Notes: generated by a model not told the origin, from the letters alone. A stretch of DNA of 48,958 bases from an uncultured Bacteroidia bacterium (GCA_902780935.1 CACZHP010000023.1:1-48958), one strand, 5' to 3'; counted from the stretch's first letter, positions 25,469-34,048 are shown. Numbers and translations are program-made.

Positions 25469-27307
25469 ATGAAAAAGATAACTCTCGAATTTTTCATCAT
25501 AATTTCCACCCTGCTGGTGTCCGGGCTGAAAGCCGGGTCCCAGACCATCGTTGACAGGATCATCGCCCAAGCAGACTCGGCGAGACTCTCTTATGATTTT
25601 CCTAAGGCGGTAGAGCTTTGCCAAAAGGCAGCCGAGCTCGACTCCACCGCGGCTGTAAGGGTTGAGGACCTTCGGATCATCAGCGATAACGGATTGTCCA
25701 TGATGGACTTCTGCAGCCGGCCAGTGGTGGTGGCAAGGCAGGCTTTCCCTTTGAAGGACTTCCTGCTGTATTACCCCCTCTCGAACCACGGATGGAGAAA
25801 GTCTCCCAACCAGCTGGACTCCCTGGGCGGGGAAGGACTCGCTCAAGCCGTCTATTTCCCGGAAGGCGCTAAGGATCTTTACTATTCGGCGACAGACGAG
25901 AACGGCATCAGGAATATCTACAGGACGGTTCTGGAGGACTCCCTGTGGACTGCTCCGACATTGATCAACGAGCAGCTGACCAGCTCTTCCGACGAGATTT
26001 ATCCTATGTTGTCCCCCGACGGGGAATCCTTGTACTTCGCATCCAAAGGTCTTTACGGCATGGGAGGTTACGACCTTTATGTCTCAAGGTGGAACGCCGA
26101 GACCGGAGACTGGGACATCCCGGTCAACATGGGTTTCCCATATTCCTCGCCATACGACGACTTCCTGTTCATGAACACTGAGGATGGGAGATATTCCATA
26201 TTCGCATCCAACCGCGGCTGCGGGAAGGACAGCGTCCTGATCTATGTCCTTGAATATGACAGCATGCCCGTGCGGGAAGCCATAAGCGACATAAACGCAC
26301 TGAAAGAACTGGCCACCCTGACTCCGGCCAGGGATCCGTCAAGGATGGACAACGGAGCTGCCGTCAATGACAACGACACCTCGGGAGAGGAGGCCAGAAG
26401 ATACATGGACAAGATGAAGGAAGTGCGTTCCCTCCGCGACTCCGTCTCCCGTTTCAGCAAGGGTATCGAAAACCTGCGCGCCGAGTTCTCCTCCGCCTCG
26501 GAGGAAAGGAAAGCGGCCCTCTCCGAAGAGATTCTCAGTAAGGAGCTGCAGCTTCCCGTCCTCAACGACTCCCTGCAGAAAGCCGTGAAAGGCTTGCAGG
26601 CTCTCGAGATGGAGTTCCTCGCTAACGGGATAGTTCTGGACATCAGTAAGTTACAGGATCGCGCGGACAAAGATGTGGTCGGGGCTTCGACCGGGTATAC
26701 CTTCTCCCGGAACAGTTACGGACCAGCCCCGCTGCTGGCCATGAGGAAGCCTGAGAGAAAGTTCGACTACTCTTTCATGATCCTGCCTGAAGGCCGTTTC
26801 GCCGAGGACAACACTCTGCCGGAAGGCATTGTGTACCAAATACAAATGTTCACCCAGTCCCGTAAGGCGACGGTGGCGGACCTGAAGGGATTGAGCCCGG
26901 TTTTCGAGAAAAAGTCAGGAAGCAGGTACATCTGCTCCGCCGGACTTTTCAGAACCTACGCCGATGCCCTCTCCAACCTCAACAAGGTCAAGAGACAAGG
27001 CTTCAGGACGGCCGAGATACGAGCCTACAAAGACGGGGAGTCCATCAGTGTCACCTCAGCCAGAAAACTTGAGTCTGAGCGCCTGTACACCGTGGTCTTC
27101 TACCCGGAGAACGGCCAATCCCTGCCTGACGGTGCGATGGACGCGATCCGGGAGACAGGGATGGATGTGGCCAAGAGCGTGGAGAACGGCTCCGTCGTGT
27201 TCAAGGTCGGCCCGTTCCACGACAAGACCGAAGCCGAGGGACTCGTCAGTGCCTTGAAGTCCCTCGGATCCGGAGATTGCTCGCTAACGCTTTCTGGGAG
27301 CGAATGA
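25469..27307 (+). CDS. Envelope protein with PD40 beta-propeller and SPOR-like C-terminus
   Basis: I start at ATG 25469, which gives a signal peptide (MKKITLEFFIIISTLLVSGL, cleavage near KAGSQ) and 612 residues. Residues 30-65 look like a short TPR segment. Residues 110-260 contain PD40/WD40-like strands: EIYPMLSPDGESLYFASKG, GGYDLYVSRW and DGRYSIFASNRGCGKDSV. Residues 290-400 are a charged coiled coil, and from about 460 there are two SPOR-like units, VYQIQMFTQSRKATVADLKG with GSRYICSAGLFRTYADALSN, and a second near the end (VFKVGPFHDKTEAEGLVSAL). SPOR domains bind denuded peptidoglycan. Related PD40 proteins with peptidoglycan-binding tails are common in Bacteroidetes, including gliding/type IX secretion and OmpA-like proteins. 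Its 3' end overlaps the convergent phosphoesterase gene by 24 bases. Confidence 0.75.
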   Translation: MKKITLEFFIIISTLLVSGLKAGSQTIVDRIIAQADSARLSYDFPKAVELCQKAAELDSTAAVRVEDLRIISDNGLSMMDFCSRPVVVARQAFPLKDFLLYYPLSNHGWRKSPNQLDSLGGEGLAQAVYFPEGAKDLYYSATDENGIRNIYRTVLEDSLWTAPTLINEQLTSSSDEIYPMLSPDGESLYFASKGLYGMGGYDLYVSRWNAETGDWDIPVNMGFPYSSPYDDFLFMNTEDGRYSIFASNRGCGKDSVLIYVLEYDSMPVREAISDINALKELATLTPARDPSRMDNGAAVNDNDTSGEEARRYMDKMKEVRSLRDSVSRFSKGIENLRAEFSSASEERKAALSEEILSKELQLPVLNDSLQKAVKGLQALEMEFLANGIVLDISKLQDRADKDVVGASTGYTFSRNSYGPAPLLAMRKPERKFDYSFMILPEGRFAEDNTLPEGIVYQIQMFTQSRKATVADLKGLSPVFEKKSGSRYICSAGLFRTYADALSNLNKVKRQGFRTAEIRAYKDGESISVTSARKLESERLYTVVFYPENGQSLPDGAMDAIRETGMDVAKSVENGSVVFKVGPFHDKTEAEGLVSALKSLGSGDCSLTLSGSE

Positions 27308-28633
27308 TATCTGGTCCTGAACCTGACCGGTCAGGACATTATGTACGATGACGTTCAACCTTCCGCCCTCGACTTTTCCTTCTATCACTGTGGGGAAGTG
27401 AGTCTCGTCCAATTTCGGACCTCCTCCGACAAGTTGCGTCCAGCTCCTTCCAGGAGTGGGGTCGTCCCGGCGATAGGTATGCTCATGGGCAGTGATAATC
27501 AATTGGCAATGAGCTTTTTCTAAGAGCGGAGTCCAAAGCTCCGAGCAGGTACGCTGCCAGATGGCAAAATCATGGGTGTACTTCGGATCCTTGTCGTCCG
27601 GAGCCACATCACCGGGATTGGACTCGGGTCTGGAGTCGAATAGCGGAATATGACAGAAAGCCACAAGGTAAGGAGCTTTGGCTATATCCTTCCGCTTCAA
27701 GGCGTCGCGAAGCCAGGCAACCTGCGCCCTGCGGTAAGCGTCACTGTTGAACAATCCGGCGAAAATCGGATTGGTGTCCATCTTATCCTCGGCGGTGTCA
27801 AGCCCGATCAAGGCGATATCCCCCATCCTGACGGCGAAGTTCCTGCCGAGATCCCAGTCCCTCGGAGCCCTCTCCTCAGGCTGGCGATACATCCAGACCC
27901 TTTCCAGATGGCGGTTGGCCATGCCCCTGGAGTCGTGGTTGCCAGGGCTGAAAAGATACGGGATCCCGGAAGCGTAGTCCTTGGCTGAAATCTTGGGATC
28001 CAGGAATATTTCTATCTGACTCTCAATCGTTTCCTGTGTATTGGAAGCGTCACCGTTCCAGATCACGCATGAAGGAGCCAGGGAGTTGACCTTAGCTATC
28101 GTCTTATCGATGCCGGGCCAATGTACATGGGTGTCGTTGATGACGCAGAAATGTCCCTCCGAGGCCTTCCCGGCGGTGGTGAAACTGTAGGTCCGCGGAT
28201 CCTCCTCAGTGCCGAGAATCTTCATATCGTAGCCGCCGCCATAATGGATCCTGTCGGCGCCGATCTTATAGTAATATTTGGTGGAAGGCTTCAGGCCGGT
28301 CACCCGGATCTGGCTTACCTTGTCGCTGATCTCAGTCAGGCGGTAGCCTCCGCATTTTATCTTTCTAGCGTCGCTCAAGTCAGGTTTTTCACCGACAAGG
28401 ACATAGCCGTTGGCCAGGGCCCCGACGGCGAAAGCCACCCCGATCGAATCCTCCGCGTAATTCTGCAGCATCGGCGCCGAAGTGATAAGTTTCCCGTCCC
28501 CGTCGGCCATTTTAGCGTCATGACCGGCCAGACCGGTCATCCCAGACACACGGTCCGCCGCCTTCAAAGCGCTCCCCGCCCCTGCGGCGGCAACCAGCAT
28601 CGCCGAATCCTTGATGAAATCTCTTCTTTTCAT
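27284..28633 (-). CDS. Exported calcineurin-like metallophosphoesterase
   Basis: A 449-residue protein with a twin-arginine-like start (MKRRDFIKDSAMLVAAAGAG) and a cleaved signal near ALKA. Residues about 60-150 form a fibronectin-III-like domain as in purple acid phosphatases (VSQIRVTGLKPSTKYYYKIG, RTYSFTTAG). The phosphoesterase core carries the metal motifs NDTHVH (first block, normally GDxHG-like), IWNGDASN, SPGNHDSRG, AFCHIPLF and ITAHEHTYRRD. The five-block pattern is complete, so it should be an active dinuclear-metal phosphatase or phosphodiesterase in the periplasm. The C-terminal coding end overlaps the convergent PD40/SPOR gene by 24 bases. A thioredoxin-like gene lies 14 bases upstream on the same strand, so the two may be co-transcribed. 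Confidence 0.88.
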   Translation of the reverse strand: MKRRDFIKDSAMLVAAAGAGSALKAADRVSGMTGLAGHDAKMADGDGKLITSAPMLQNYAEDSIGVAFAVGALANGYVLVGEKPDLSDARKIKCGGYRLTEISDKVSQIRVTGLKPSTKYYYKIGADRIHYGGGYDMKILGTEEDPRTYSFTTAGKASEGHFCVINDTHVHWPGIDKTIAKVNSLAPSCVIWNGDASNTQETIESQIEIFLDPKISAKDYASGIPYLFSPGNHDSRGMANRHLERVWMYRQPEERAPRDWDLGRNFAVRMGDIALIGLDTAEDKMDTNPIFAGLFNSDAYRRAQVAWLRDALKRKDIAKAPYLVAFCHIPLFDSRPESNPGDVAPDDKDPKYTHDFAIWQRTCSELWTPLLEKAHCQLIITAHEHTYRRDDPTPGRSWTQLVGGGPKLDETHFPTVIEGKVEGGRLNVIVHNVLTGQVQDQISFAPRKR

Positions 28634-28647
28634 ATTGTCAAATGTTA

Positions 28648-29145
28648 TTAATTAGTATTCAAATAAGAACGAACCTTGTTCCAGAGGCCGTCGCCACGAA
28701 GATCCCGCTCCAGGATCGTCCCGTCAGGACCGATGAGGATAATGTACGGAATGTAATTGAAGCCGTATGCTTCGGAAACCGTATCAGGAGCGTTCAGGAT
28801 CTGCTTCCAAGGCACCTTGAACTCATTGACCGCTTCCAAGGTGTTCTCCACCTTGTCAAAGACAGGCACGCCGACAATGTCAAAGGCTTTGTCCTTGTAC
28901 TGGTAATAGATATCTTTAAGGCGAGGGATCTCCTCCCGGCACGGACCGCACCAGGAAGCCCAGAAATCCACAAGCACGTACTTTCCCTTGCCGACGAAAT
29001 CCGACAGCTTGACGATCTTTCCATCCGGCTGCGAGGCCTCGAAGTCGATGAACTTCTCCGCCTTACCCTCCGGTACGGTCTGTCCCCCGGCAGTCAGGCA
29101 GCAAAGCGCCGCCACTATAGCGGTCAAAATGTATCTTCCTTTCAT
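28648..29145 (-). CDS. TlpA/ResA-like periplasmic thioredoxin
   Basis: A 165-residue protein with a signal peptide (YILTAIVAALCCLTAGG, cleavage near GG-QT) and a thioredoxin fold. The active-site motif WCGPC is at residues about 66-70 in FWASWCGPCREEIPRLK, preceded by KYVLVDFWAS, and the cis-Pro loop is IPYIILIGPDG. This is the TlpA/AhpC-TSA-like class, which reduces or forms disulfides in exported proteins. The CC in the signal region could also be a lipoprotein signal, but the lipobox is weak. It lies upstream of the metallophosphoesterase gene and downstream of an intergenic repeat cluster. Confidence 0.9.
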   Translation of the reverse strand: MKGRYILTAIVAALCCLTAGGQTVPEGKAEKFIDFEASQPDGKIVKLSDFVGKGKYVLVDFWASWCGPCREEIPRLKDIYYQYKDKAFDIVGVPVFDKVENTLEAVNEFKVPWKQILNAPDTVSEAYGFNYIPYIILIGPDGTILERDLRGDGLWNKVRSYLNTN

Positions 29146-29177
29146 ATATCTCGCAATTTACAAAAAAACATTCGAAA

Positions 29178-29260
29178 ACCCCATAGGGGTCTAGCGGTGA
29201 TTCCGAGCGAAGCGAGTTCAGGGAGTCTGAGGGGAACGCCCCTCAGTCCCCCATAGGGGG
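29178..29260. repeat. Intergenic palindromic repeat cluster
   Basis: In the space between the thioredoxin and MBOAT genes there are three hairpins: acccc/ggggt arms around 29178-29190, ctgagggg/cccctcag at 29227-29246, and ccccc/ggggg at 29248-29260. The intervening sequence contains gagcgaagcga (29205-29215), which also forms the core of the repeat at 32451-32479. This looks like a dispersed REP-type element rather than a gene. Confidence 0.6.
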
Positions 29261-29282
29261 CCAGGGGGGTAGATAGTTCCAG

Positions 29283-29310
29283 TTCCAGTTCTAGCGCGCT
29301 AGAACTGGAA
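29283..29310. repeat. Perfect 28-bp palindrome at the end of the MBOAT gene
   Basis: The 28 bases from 29283 to 29310 read the same on both strands, with the centre at gcgc. The MBOAT stop codon (29299-29301 on the minus strand) is inside it. No long T run follows, so it is not a textbook terminator. Confidence 0.75.
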
Positions 29311-31188
29311 GTAGATGAAACTCTGAAGGTCTGCGGTTATGAACTGGCATATGATGAAGACAGCGACCATGCAGGCGAGAACCATCAGAGCCAGAGGCAT
29401 CTTCGCGAACCAGATACGGTAACGCCTTTTGAAATTCTCAGGAAGCCAGTGGATCAGCATGCCGACCACGAAGACCAGGATGATGCTCCTGTGCTGCCAG
29501 GCCATCTGCGGCACCAAGGACCAGTCCCACTGCCCACCTATCTGGTTCACCATGTTCTTGGCTGTGCTCCAAGCCTTCTCATTGGCCTCCGCGGGATCCA
29601 GGTTCGAGCCGCTGCGGAAGAAAAGACGGGTGAAAGTGATGAATATGAATGTCATAAGCACGGCCCACGCATCGCTGATCCAGCTCACGGCCTTCCCCTT
29701 CCTGACCTTGTGGAAAACCATCCCGACAAAGGCTCCGAAAAGGATTATCACTGTCCACCAGAAGAACATATTGAACACCGGAGCGCCGAAATAATACTTC
29801 AAAGCCCCGAAAACGGCCACAATGAGCCCGATAACGAGAACCTTGAAATAGGCGTTGCAGCTGGCCCAGAAGCGGTAGATCAGCATTCCGAGCCCGTTCA
29901 GGCCGCCCCAGATCATGAAGTTCCAGCTGGCGCCGTGCCAAAGTCCGCCCAAGAGCATCGTGTCCATCCTGTTGATGTCCGAGATGAGCTCCTTACGCCA
30001 GCTCTTCTTGAACGCTATCAAAAGGGCGATGATCGCAGTCAAGACAAGGACACTGCCGAAAACCCACCAGCTCCCTGCCAGGGCGGAAGCCAGGAAAGCG
30101 ATCCCGAGGATGATGGCGTAAGAGCCGAAAGTGCCGTTGCGGTTGCCTCCAAGGGGAATATACAGGTAATCCTGCAACCACTTGGAAAGGGATATATGCC
30201 ATCTTTTCCAGAACTCGCCGGCGTTCTTGGCTTTATAAGGGGAGTTGAAGTTCTTGGGAAGATAGAAGCCCATCAGCATCGCCACTCCGGTGGCTATGTC
30301 AGTGTAGCCGGAGAAGTCGGCGTAAACCTGCAGGGAATAGCCGAACAGGGCGGTGAGGTTCTCAAAGCCGGTATATAGCAGCGGGTTCTCAAAGACACGG
30401 TCGCAGAAGTTGACAGCCAGGTAATCGCTGAGAATCAGCTTCTTGGCCAATCCGTTAAGAATCCAGAAGACGGCGAAACCGAACTGGGTGCGGCCGAGGA
30501 AGAAAGGTTTGTGGAGCTGGGGAATGAACTCCTTGGCCCTGACGATAGGGCCGGCTACAAGCTGGGGAAAGAAGCTCAGGTAGAATCCGAAATCAAGGAA
30601 GTTCCGCACCGGCTCGATGCCGCCCTTGTGTTTGGATGTGTCTCCACCTCGGGAGACATCGACAACATAGCTGATGGCCTGGAAGATGAAGAACGAGATG
30701 CCGACGGGAAGGAAGATCGAATCGACGCTGAACGCCCCTGAACCGACCACCGAATTGCCCCAGGAGGCGATCCAGTCCTTGACGACGAACGAAGTGCCGA
30801 ACAGGTTGTTCAGAACATCGGTGATGAAATAAGCGTATTTGTAGTAGCACAAGAGCGACAGGTCCACCACGACGCTCGTGACCACCACGAAGCTCCTCCA
30901 GAACTTTCTCCGGCAATGGGGCAAAAGCAAGCCCGCCAGATAGTTATAGACTATCACGAAGCCAAGGAGCATCAGGAACAGCCCACTGGTCTTGTAGTAG
31001 AAGAACAGGCTCACGAAGAACAGGAAGGCATTCCGCATGAGAGTCTTGTTCTTGAACAAGCAGAGGAAGGCGAGGACAATGGCGAAGAACGCCCAGAAAT
31101 AAAACTGGGTGAACAGCAGCGGGTGGGCCTGGTCGAAAGCGAACAGGTCCTTAAGAAACTGCAGCGACACTTCTCTCAAACCAGCCAT
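29299..31188 (-). CDS. MBOAT family O-acyltransferase
   Basis: I start at ATG 31188 (MAGLREVSLQFLKDLFAF), which overlaps the stop of the upstream SGNH gene by 13 bases; the longer upstream frame is a shadow of that gene. The 629-residue protein has about ten TM segments. Family signatures are PVGISFFIFQAISYVVDVSR, FLSFFPQLVAGPIVRAKEF (reading FYLSFFPQLVAGPIVRAKEF), WKRWHISLSKWLQDYLYIPL followed by GGNRNG, and the catalytic histidine block GGLWHGASWNFMIWGGLNG. This is the AlgI/DltB-type group that moves acyl groups across the membrane for O-acetylation of extracellular polysaccharide or peptidoglycan. The two SGNH proteins upstream would be the extracytoplasmic acceptor-side partners. Confidence 0.92.
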   Translation of the reverse strand: MAGLREVSLQFLKDLFAFDQAHPLLFTQFYFWAFFAIVLAFLCLFKNKTLMRNAFLFFVSLFFYYKTSGLFLMLLGFVIVYNYLAGLLLPHCRRKFWRSFVVVTSVVVDLSLLCYYKYAYFITDVLNNLFGTSFVVKDWIASWGNSVVGSGAFSVDSIFLPVGISFFIFQAISYVVDVSRGGDTSKHKGGIEPVRNFLDFGFYLSFFPQLVAGPIVRAKEFIPQLHKPFFLGRTQFGFAVFWILNGLAKKLILSDYLAVNFCDRVFENPLLYTGFENLTALFGYSLQVYADFSGYTDIATGVAMLMGFYLPKNFNSPYKAKNAGEFWKRWHISLSKWLQDYLYIPLGGNRNGTFGSYAIILGIAFLASALAGSWWVFGSVLVLTAIIALLIAFKKSWRKELISDINRMDTMLLGGLWHGASWNFMIWGGLNGLGMLIYRFWASCNAYFKVLVIGLIVAVFGALKYYFGAPVFNMFFWWTVIILFGAFVGMVFHKVRKGKAVSWISDAWAVLMTFIFITFTRLFFRSGSNLDPAEANEKAWSTAKNMVNQIGGQWDWSLVPQMAWQHRSIILVFVVGMLIHWLPENFKRRYRIWFAKMPLALMVLACMVAVFIICQFITADLQSFIYFQF

Positions 31189-32441
31189 GTCCTTCTCCTT
31201 AAATGCTCTATATATTTCTCCATGAAGGCATTGAACAAAAGATCCCCGATGATCGTGTAACCTTCGTCGGTGAAGTGGATCTTGTCCCGGCGGGCAAGCC
31301 CGGCCTCCTCCCATTTCTTCATCGACTCGAGGCCGCCCATGATCCCGAACAAGTCCCAATAGCCCCCGCCGCAATCCTGGCAAAGACGGAAAAACGCCTC
31401 CTGGACCTCAAGCCCGTTGCGATTGACAGCATATACCCTGCGGCGCACCCGCTTATAGCTGTCGTTATTGGTCACGAACAGAAGGGCGCAGTCGGGATTG
31501 ACCGCACGGACCCGGGCGATCAGGCGCTTGTAACCAGCGATGAACTCATCCTGGGTAAAATTCTTCCCCGTCGCGTCATTGATTCCGATGGCGAATATCA
31601 CCATGTCCGGGTTCACCATCCGCAGGTCCCTTTCCAGGTCCTCGCAGCGCAGGAACGACGGCACCGCGGCGCCATTTACCCCTATACCGGTCACCGATAT
31701 TCCCGGAGAGGGGTTGTCCAGGTATATTCCAGTAAGAGTCAGTTCCCCGCCGTGTCCTGCCACCGCCACCTTGACTGAATCCTGAGGCTCCGGAAGGAGG
31801 TATGACCAGCAGGACTTATCCTCGACCCTGACCCCCTGAAGGGTGTCCCCGGACTCCAGGACCACAACCGGAAACCGTTCACCATCAGTGGCATACCCAA
31901 GAATATTCAAACGATCGAAACTGAAATCAGGATCTGCCGGGGTGGCATTCCTTGCCTTCAGGACTATCTTCACGGAAGCTGTTGAATCAGAGGTCGTCAC
32001 AGCCATTCCCGTAAGACCGAGCCTCCTGGGAAGGTCCCTCTTGATGTTCTTCGTGGCCTCCCATTCCCCTTCGTAGCGGGAGCGGTAGCTGCTCGGGGTG
32101 TTGGTCTTCGCTGCTGTGAAAGGGAAAACCATCCCCCGGCCGCCGTCAATCCCGTCTCCGAGAGCCAGAAGGTCATTTCGGAAACGTCTCGTCAGGGTGC
32201 CACCCTGGACATGCGAGCCGCCAATGTGCATAATCCTGAAATTCCCGGAACCAGACAGCAAGGCGGCGTCCATCTTCGAGAACGCTTTCTCAAAAGCCGA
32301 GCTGTCTCCGAGGAAGATTATCTTGTTCTTGTCGAAACGAGCGAACTCAAGGTCGGGAATATCCTTGCGCACCGTCTGCCCCGAAAGGACCGACGGAACC
32401 GCCAGCAACGCCAGAGCCAGTATTTTCCCTATCTTATTCAT
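31176..32441 (-). CDS. SGNH/GDSL-hydrolase-like protein, first of a pair
   Basis: A 421-residue exported protein (signal MNKIGKILALALLAVPSVLSG, cleavage near QT). The N-terminal catalytic block reads IMHIGGSHVQGG rather than GDS, the Ser-containing position being kept as GGSH. Block III is IFAIGINDATG with the Asn, and block V KIHFTDEGYTIIG holds the catalytic Asp and His. A beta-rich insertion separates the blocks (residues about 115-260). Such proteins occur with MBOAT acyltransferases in alginate- and peptidoglycan-type O-acetylation systems, transferring or removing acetyl groups in the periplasm. The stop overlaps the MBOAT start, indicating translational coupling. It starts 13 bases after the stop of the second SGNH gene, with a repeat in between. 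Confidence 0.82.
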   Translation of the reverse strand: MNKIGKILALALLAVPSVLSGQTVRKDIPDLEFARFDKNKIIFLGDSSAFEKAFSKMDAALLSGSGNFRIMHIGGSHVQGGTLTRRFRNDLLALGDGIDGGRGMVFPFTAAKTNTPSSYRSRYEGEWEATKNIKRDLPRRLGLTGMAVTTSDSTASVKIVLKARNATPADPDFSFDRLNILGYATDGERFPVVVLESGDTLQGVRVEDKSCWSYLLPEPQDSVKVAVAGHGGELTLTGIYLDNPSPGISVTGIGVNGAAVPSFLRCEDLERDLRMVNPDMVIFAIGINDATGKNFTQDEFIAGYKRLIARVRAVNPDCALLFVTNNDSYKRVRRRVYAVNRNGLEVQEAFFRLCQDCGGGYWDLFGIMGGLESMKKWEEAGLARRDKIHFTDEGYTIIGDLLFNAFMEKYIEHLRRRTWLV

Positions 32442-32450
32442 TATCCCTTC

Positions 32451-32479
32451 CTTGTCATTCTGAGCGAAGCGAAGAATCT
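32451..32479. repeat. Dispersed intergenic repeat containing the stop codon of the SGNH gene
   Basis: A 29-base sequence of the widespread bacterial repeat type whose core is tctgagcgaagcgaagaat. It lies between the two SGNH genes; on the minus strand it supplies the last six codons (SSLRSE) and stop of the upstream SGNH gene. The core gagcgaagcga also occurs at 29205-29215. Confidence 0.6.
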
Positions 32480-33954
32480 ATTTGAGACGGTGCCGGACCA
32501 GGTAAAGAGTCAAGATAATCCCTGACCGCTTGCTCAGATAGCGTAGCCCGAAGTCTCCGGAAATCGTCGTACAGCAGCAGCGACTTAGCCAGCGCGCTTC
32601 CGACCTCGGCGGCTCCTCTGGTCGTGAAATGGATATAATCCGGACCCGCCAGTTGAGGGTTGTGGTTCACCCACTCCTTCATGGAGCCTACTCCTCCCAT
32701 CATGTTGAAGGTGTCCCAATATGCGATGCCGTTGTTTAGGCAATGGACCTTCAGTGAGTCGTTCAGGTCCGGAAGCAACGGCCATGTCACAAGGCTGCCG
32801 TTCACGCTCTTGCTCATGTCGGCCGGGCCGACGAACAGAAGTTTAGCCCATGGCGCCACTCCCTTGAAATATTCGAACTGCTTCTCCAACTTATTCATGT
32901 AGAGGGATATGGCCTTCCTCGATCCAATCCCGGGCATGGCGTTGCCGCCGAACTGGAGGATGATCAGCCTGGTGTCCGTGTTCTCGTAAGCTGCTCTCAA
33001 GGAAGTCGAATCCATTCCGGAAAGAATGGTTCCGGAGCATCCCCGGAGAGCCACATTGTCAACTGTGACCCCGGGGCCGCCGTCAAGCATGATCCCGTAG
33101 ATCTCCGCCGTGCCGTTCAAGGTCAAGGATCCTTGCCTGACGTTTTGAGGAAGATCCCAGGAGACAACCGAGACCCCATTGACAGCGGAATCGACCGAAG
33201 CTGTCATTAGAGCCAAAGTGTCGCATTTAAGGCTCATCCTGAGCCCCGGAGAGCTATGCCCGAAAAGGACGGATATCTTTGAGATACTCCTTACTCTCTC
33301 CTGGGCGTAACGGTTCTCCGCACGACGGAAATTGAACCGGGCCTCCCCGGAAAGCGTGGCGTACCGCGCAAGCGGACCGTAACGATGGGTGGAAGACCAT
33401 CTGGACAAGGTGTCCGAGACCAATGAATATCTGGTCAGGCTCCCGGTGGTGTTCTGCGAGACTGAGACAGAGGACATCGGCTTCAGGATGGGAACCATCC
33501 CGGGGCCGGAGCCGCCGAAGCGATCCTGGAGCATCTGGCGGAGCATCGAGGAGATGCGGTCCATCTCCAGCTGGGAGTCGCCATAATGGACAATCCTGGC
33601 AAGCTGGCCTGAGGAAGCCGCGGTGTCCAGCCCCTCGAAAAACGAATCGAAAAAGGTGTAGTCGTCTCCAGGAAGATGGATCCTGTTGGGATTGGACGTG
33701 ATATATTCCTTATAGAAAGCGAGCGTGTCTCCCTGCTCCCGGACCATCTCGTAACTCTTCTGGACAGCCAGCAGGACGGAATCGACATCAACAGCCGAAT
33801 CCCCGTTCCGAAGGTCCTCAAGGGCTTTTTCGTAAGAAGGGAACCTCAGCTTCACGCCGCGGACGTCAACCCCTTCCGCCGGGAAGAAATACCAGCAGGT
33901 GAACATCAGCGCGAACAGCGCCAAGAAGAACAGCACTATCTTGTGAAGCTTCAT
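32455..33954 (-). CDS. SGNH/GDSL-hydrolase-like protein, second of a pair
   Basis: A 499-residue protein with an N-terminal membrane anchor (VLFFLALFALMFTCWYFFP) and a periplasmic SGNH domain. Block I is IVHYGDSQLEMDR with the nucleophile Ser, block III is ILQFGGNAMPGIG with Asn, and block V is YIHFTTRGAAEVG with His. Between them is a beta-rich insertion of about 150 residues (GTAEIYGIML, TVDNVALRGCSG). The last six residues are contributed by a dispersed repeat, so the natural C-terminus may have ended slightly earlier before insertion. With the following SGNH and MBOAT genes it forms a probable acylation operon, transcribed from a -7 element at 33973-33980. It may be the acetyltransferase acting on exported glycan; esterase activity is equally possible. 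Confidence 0.8.
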   Translation of the reverse strand: MKLHKIVLFFLALFALMFTCWYFFPAEGVDVRGVKLRFPSYEKALEDLRNGDSAVDVDSVLLAVQKSYEMVREQGDTLAFYKEYITSNPNRIHLPGDDYTFFDSFFEGLDTAASSGQLARIVHYGDSQLEMDRISSMLRQMLQDRFGGSGPGMVPILKPMSSVSVSQNTTGSLTRYSLVSDTLSRWSSTHRYGPLARYATLSGEARFNFRRAENRYAQERVRSISKISVLFGHSSPGLRMSLKCDTLALMTASVDSAVNGVSVVSWDLPQNVRQGSLTLNGTAEIYGIMLDGGPGVTVDNVALRGCSGTILSGMDSTSLRAAYENTDTRLIILQFGGNAMPGIGSRKAISLYMNKLEKQFEYFKGVAPWAKLLFVGPADMSKSVNGSLVTWPLLPDLNDSLKVHCLNNGIAYWDTFNMMGGVGSMKEWVNHNPQLAGPDYIHFTTRGAAEVGSALAKSLLLYDDFRRLRATLSEQAVRDYLDSLPGPAPSQIDSSLRSE

Positions 33955-33972
33955 TTACCAACAAAACGGCGT

Positions 33973-33980
33973 CAAAGTTA
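33973..33980 (-). promoter_or_regulatory. Promoter -7 element for the SGNH-MBOAT operon (TAACTTTG)
   Basis: The minus-strand TAACTTTG matches TAnnTTTG and lies 18 bases upstream of the SGNH start codon at 33954. No clear -33 element was found. Confidence 0.5.
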
Positions 33981-34013
33981 CAAATTAATTATCTTATGCT
34001 TGACTATTAGACT

Positions 34014-34021
34014 TATATTTG
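34014..34021 (+). promoter_or_regulatory. Promoter -7 element for the PH-like/zinc-ribbon/giant-protein cassette (TATATTTG)
   Basis: TATATTTG matches TAnnTTTG and stands 27 bases before the ATG at 34049, divergent from the SGNH operon promoter. It suggests the cassette is one transcript. Confidence 0.5.
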
Positions 34022-34048
34022 TATATTGTACCACAAACTCAAACAGTT

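Noticed and set aside
29449-30378. A 309-codon plus-strand open frame inside the MBOAT gene
   Set aside because: It is rich in His, Gln and Glu with no domain, and the other strand carries the MBOAT motifs.
31189-31383. Longer MBOAT reading frame starting at 31383
   Set aside because: The extra part lies inside the SGNH gene in another frame and has no hydrophobic or conserved character; MAGLREV at 31188 overlaps the SGNH stop in the usual way.
32211-32525. Plus-strand frame containing VILSEAKNLFE
   Set aside because: This peptide is the usual translation of a dispersed repeat and the rest is antisense to the SGNH genes.
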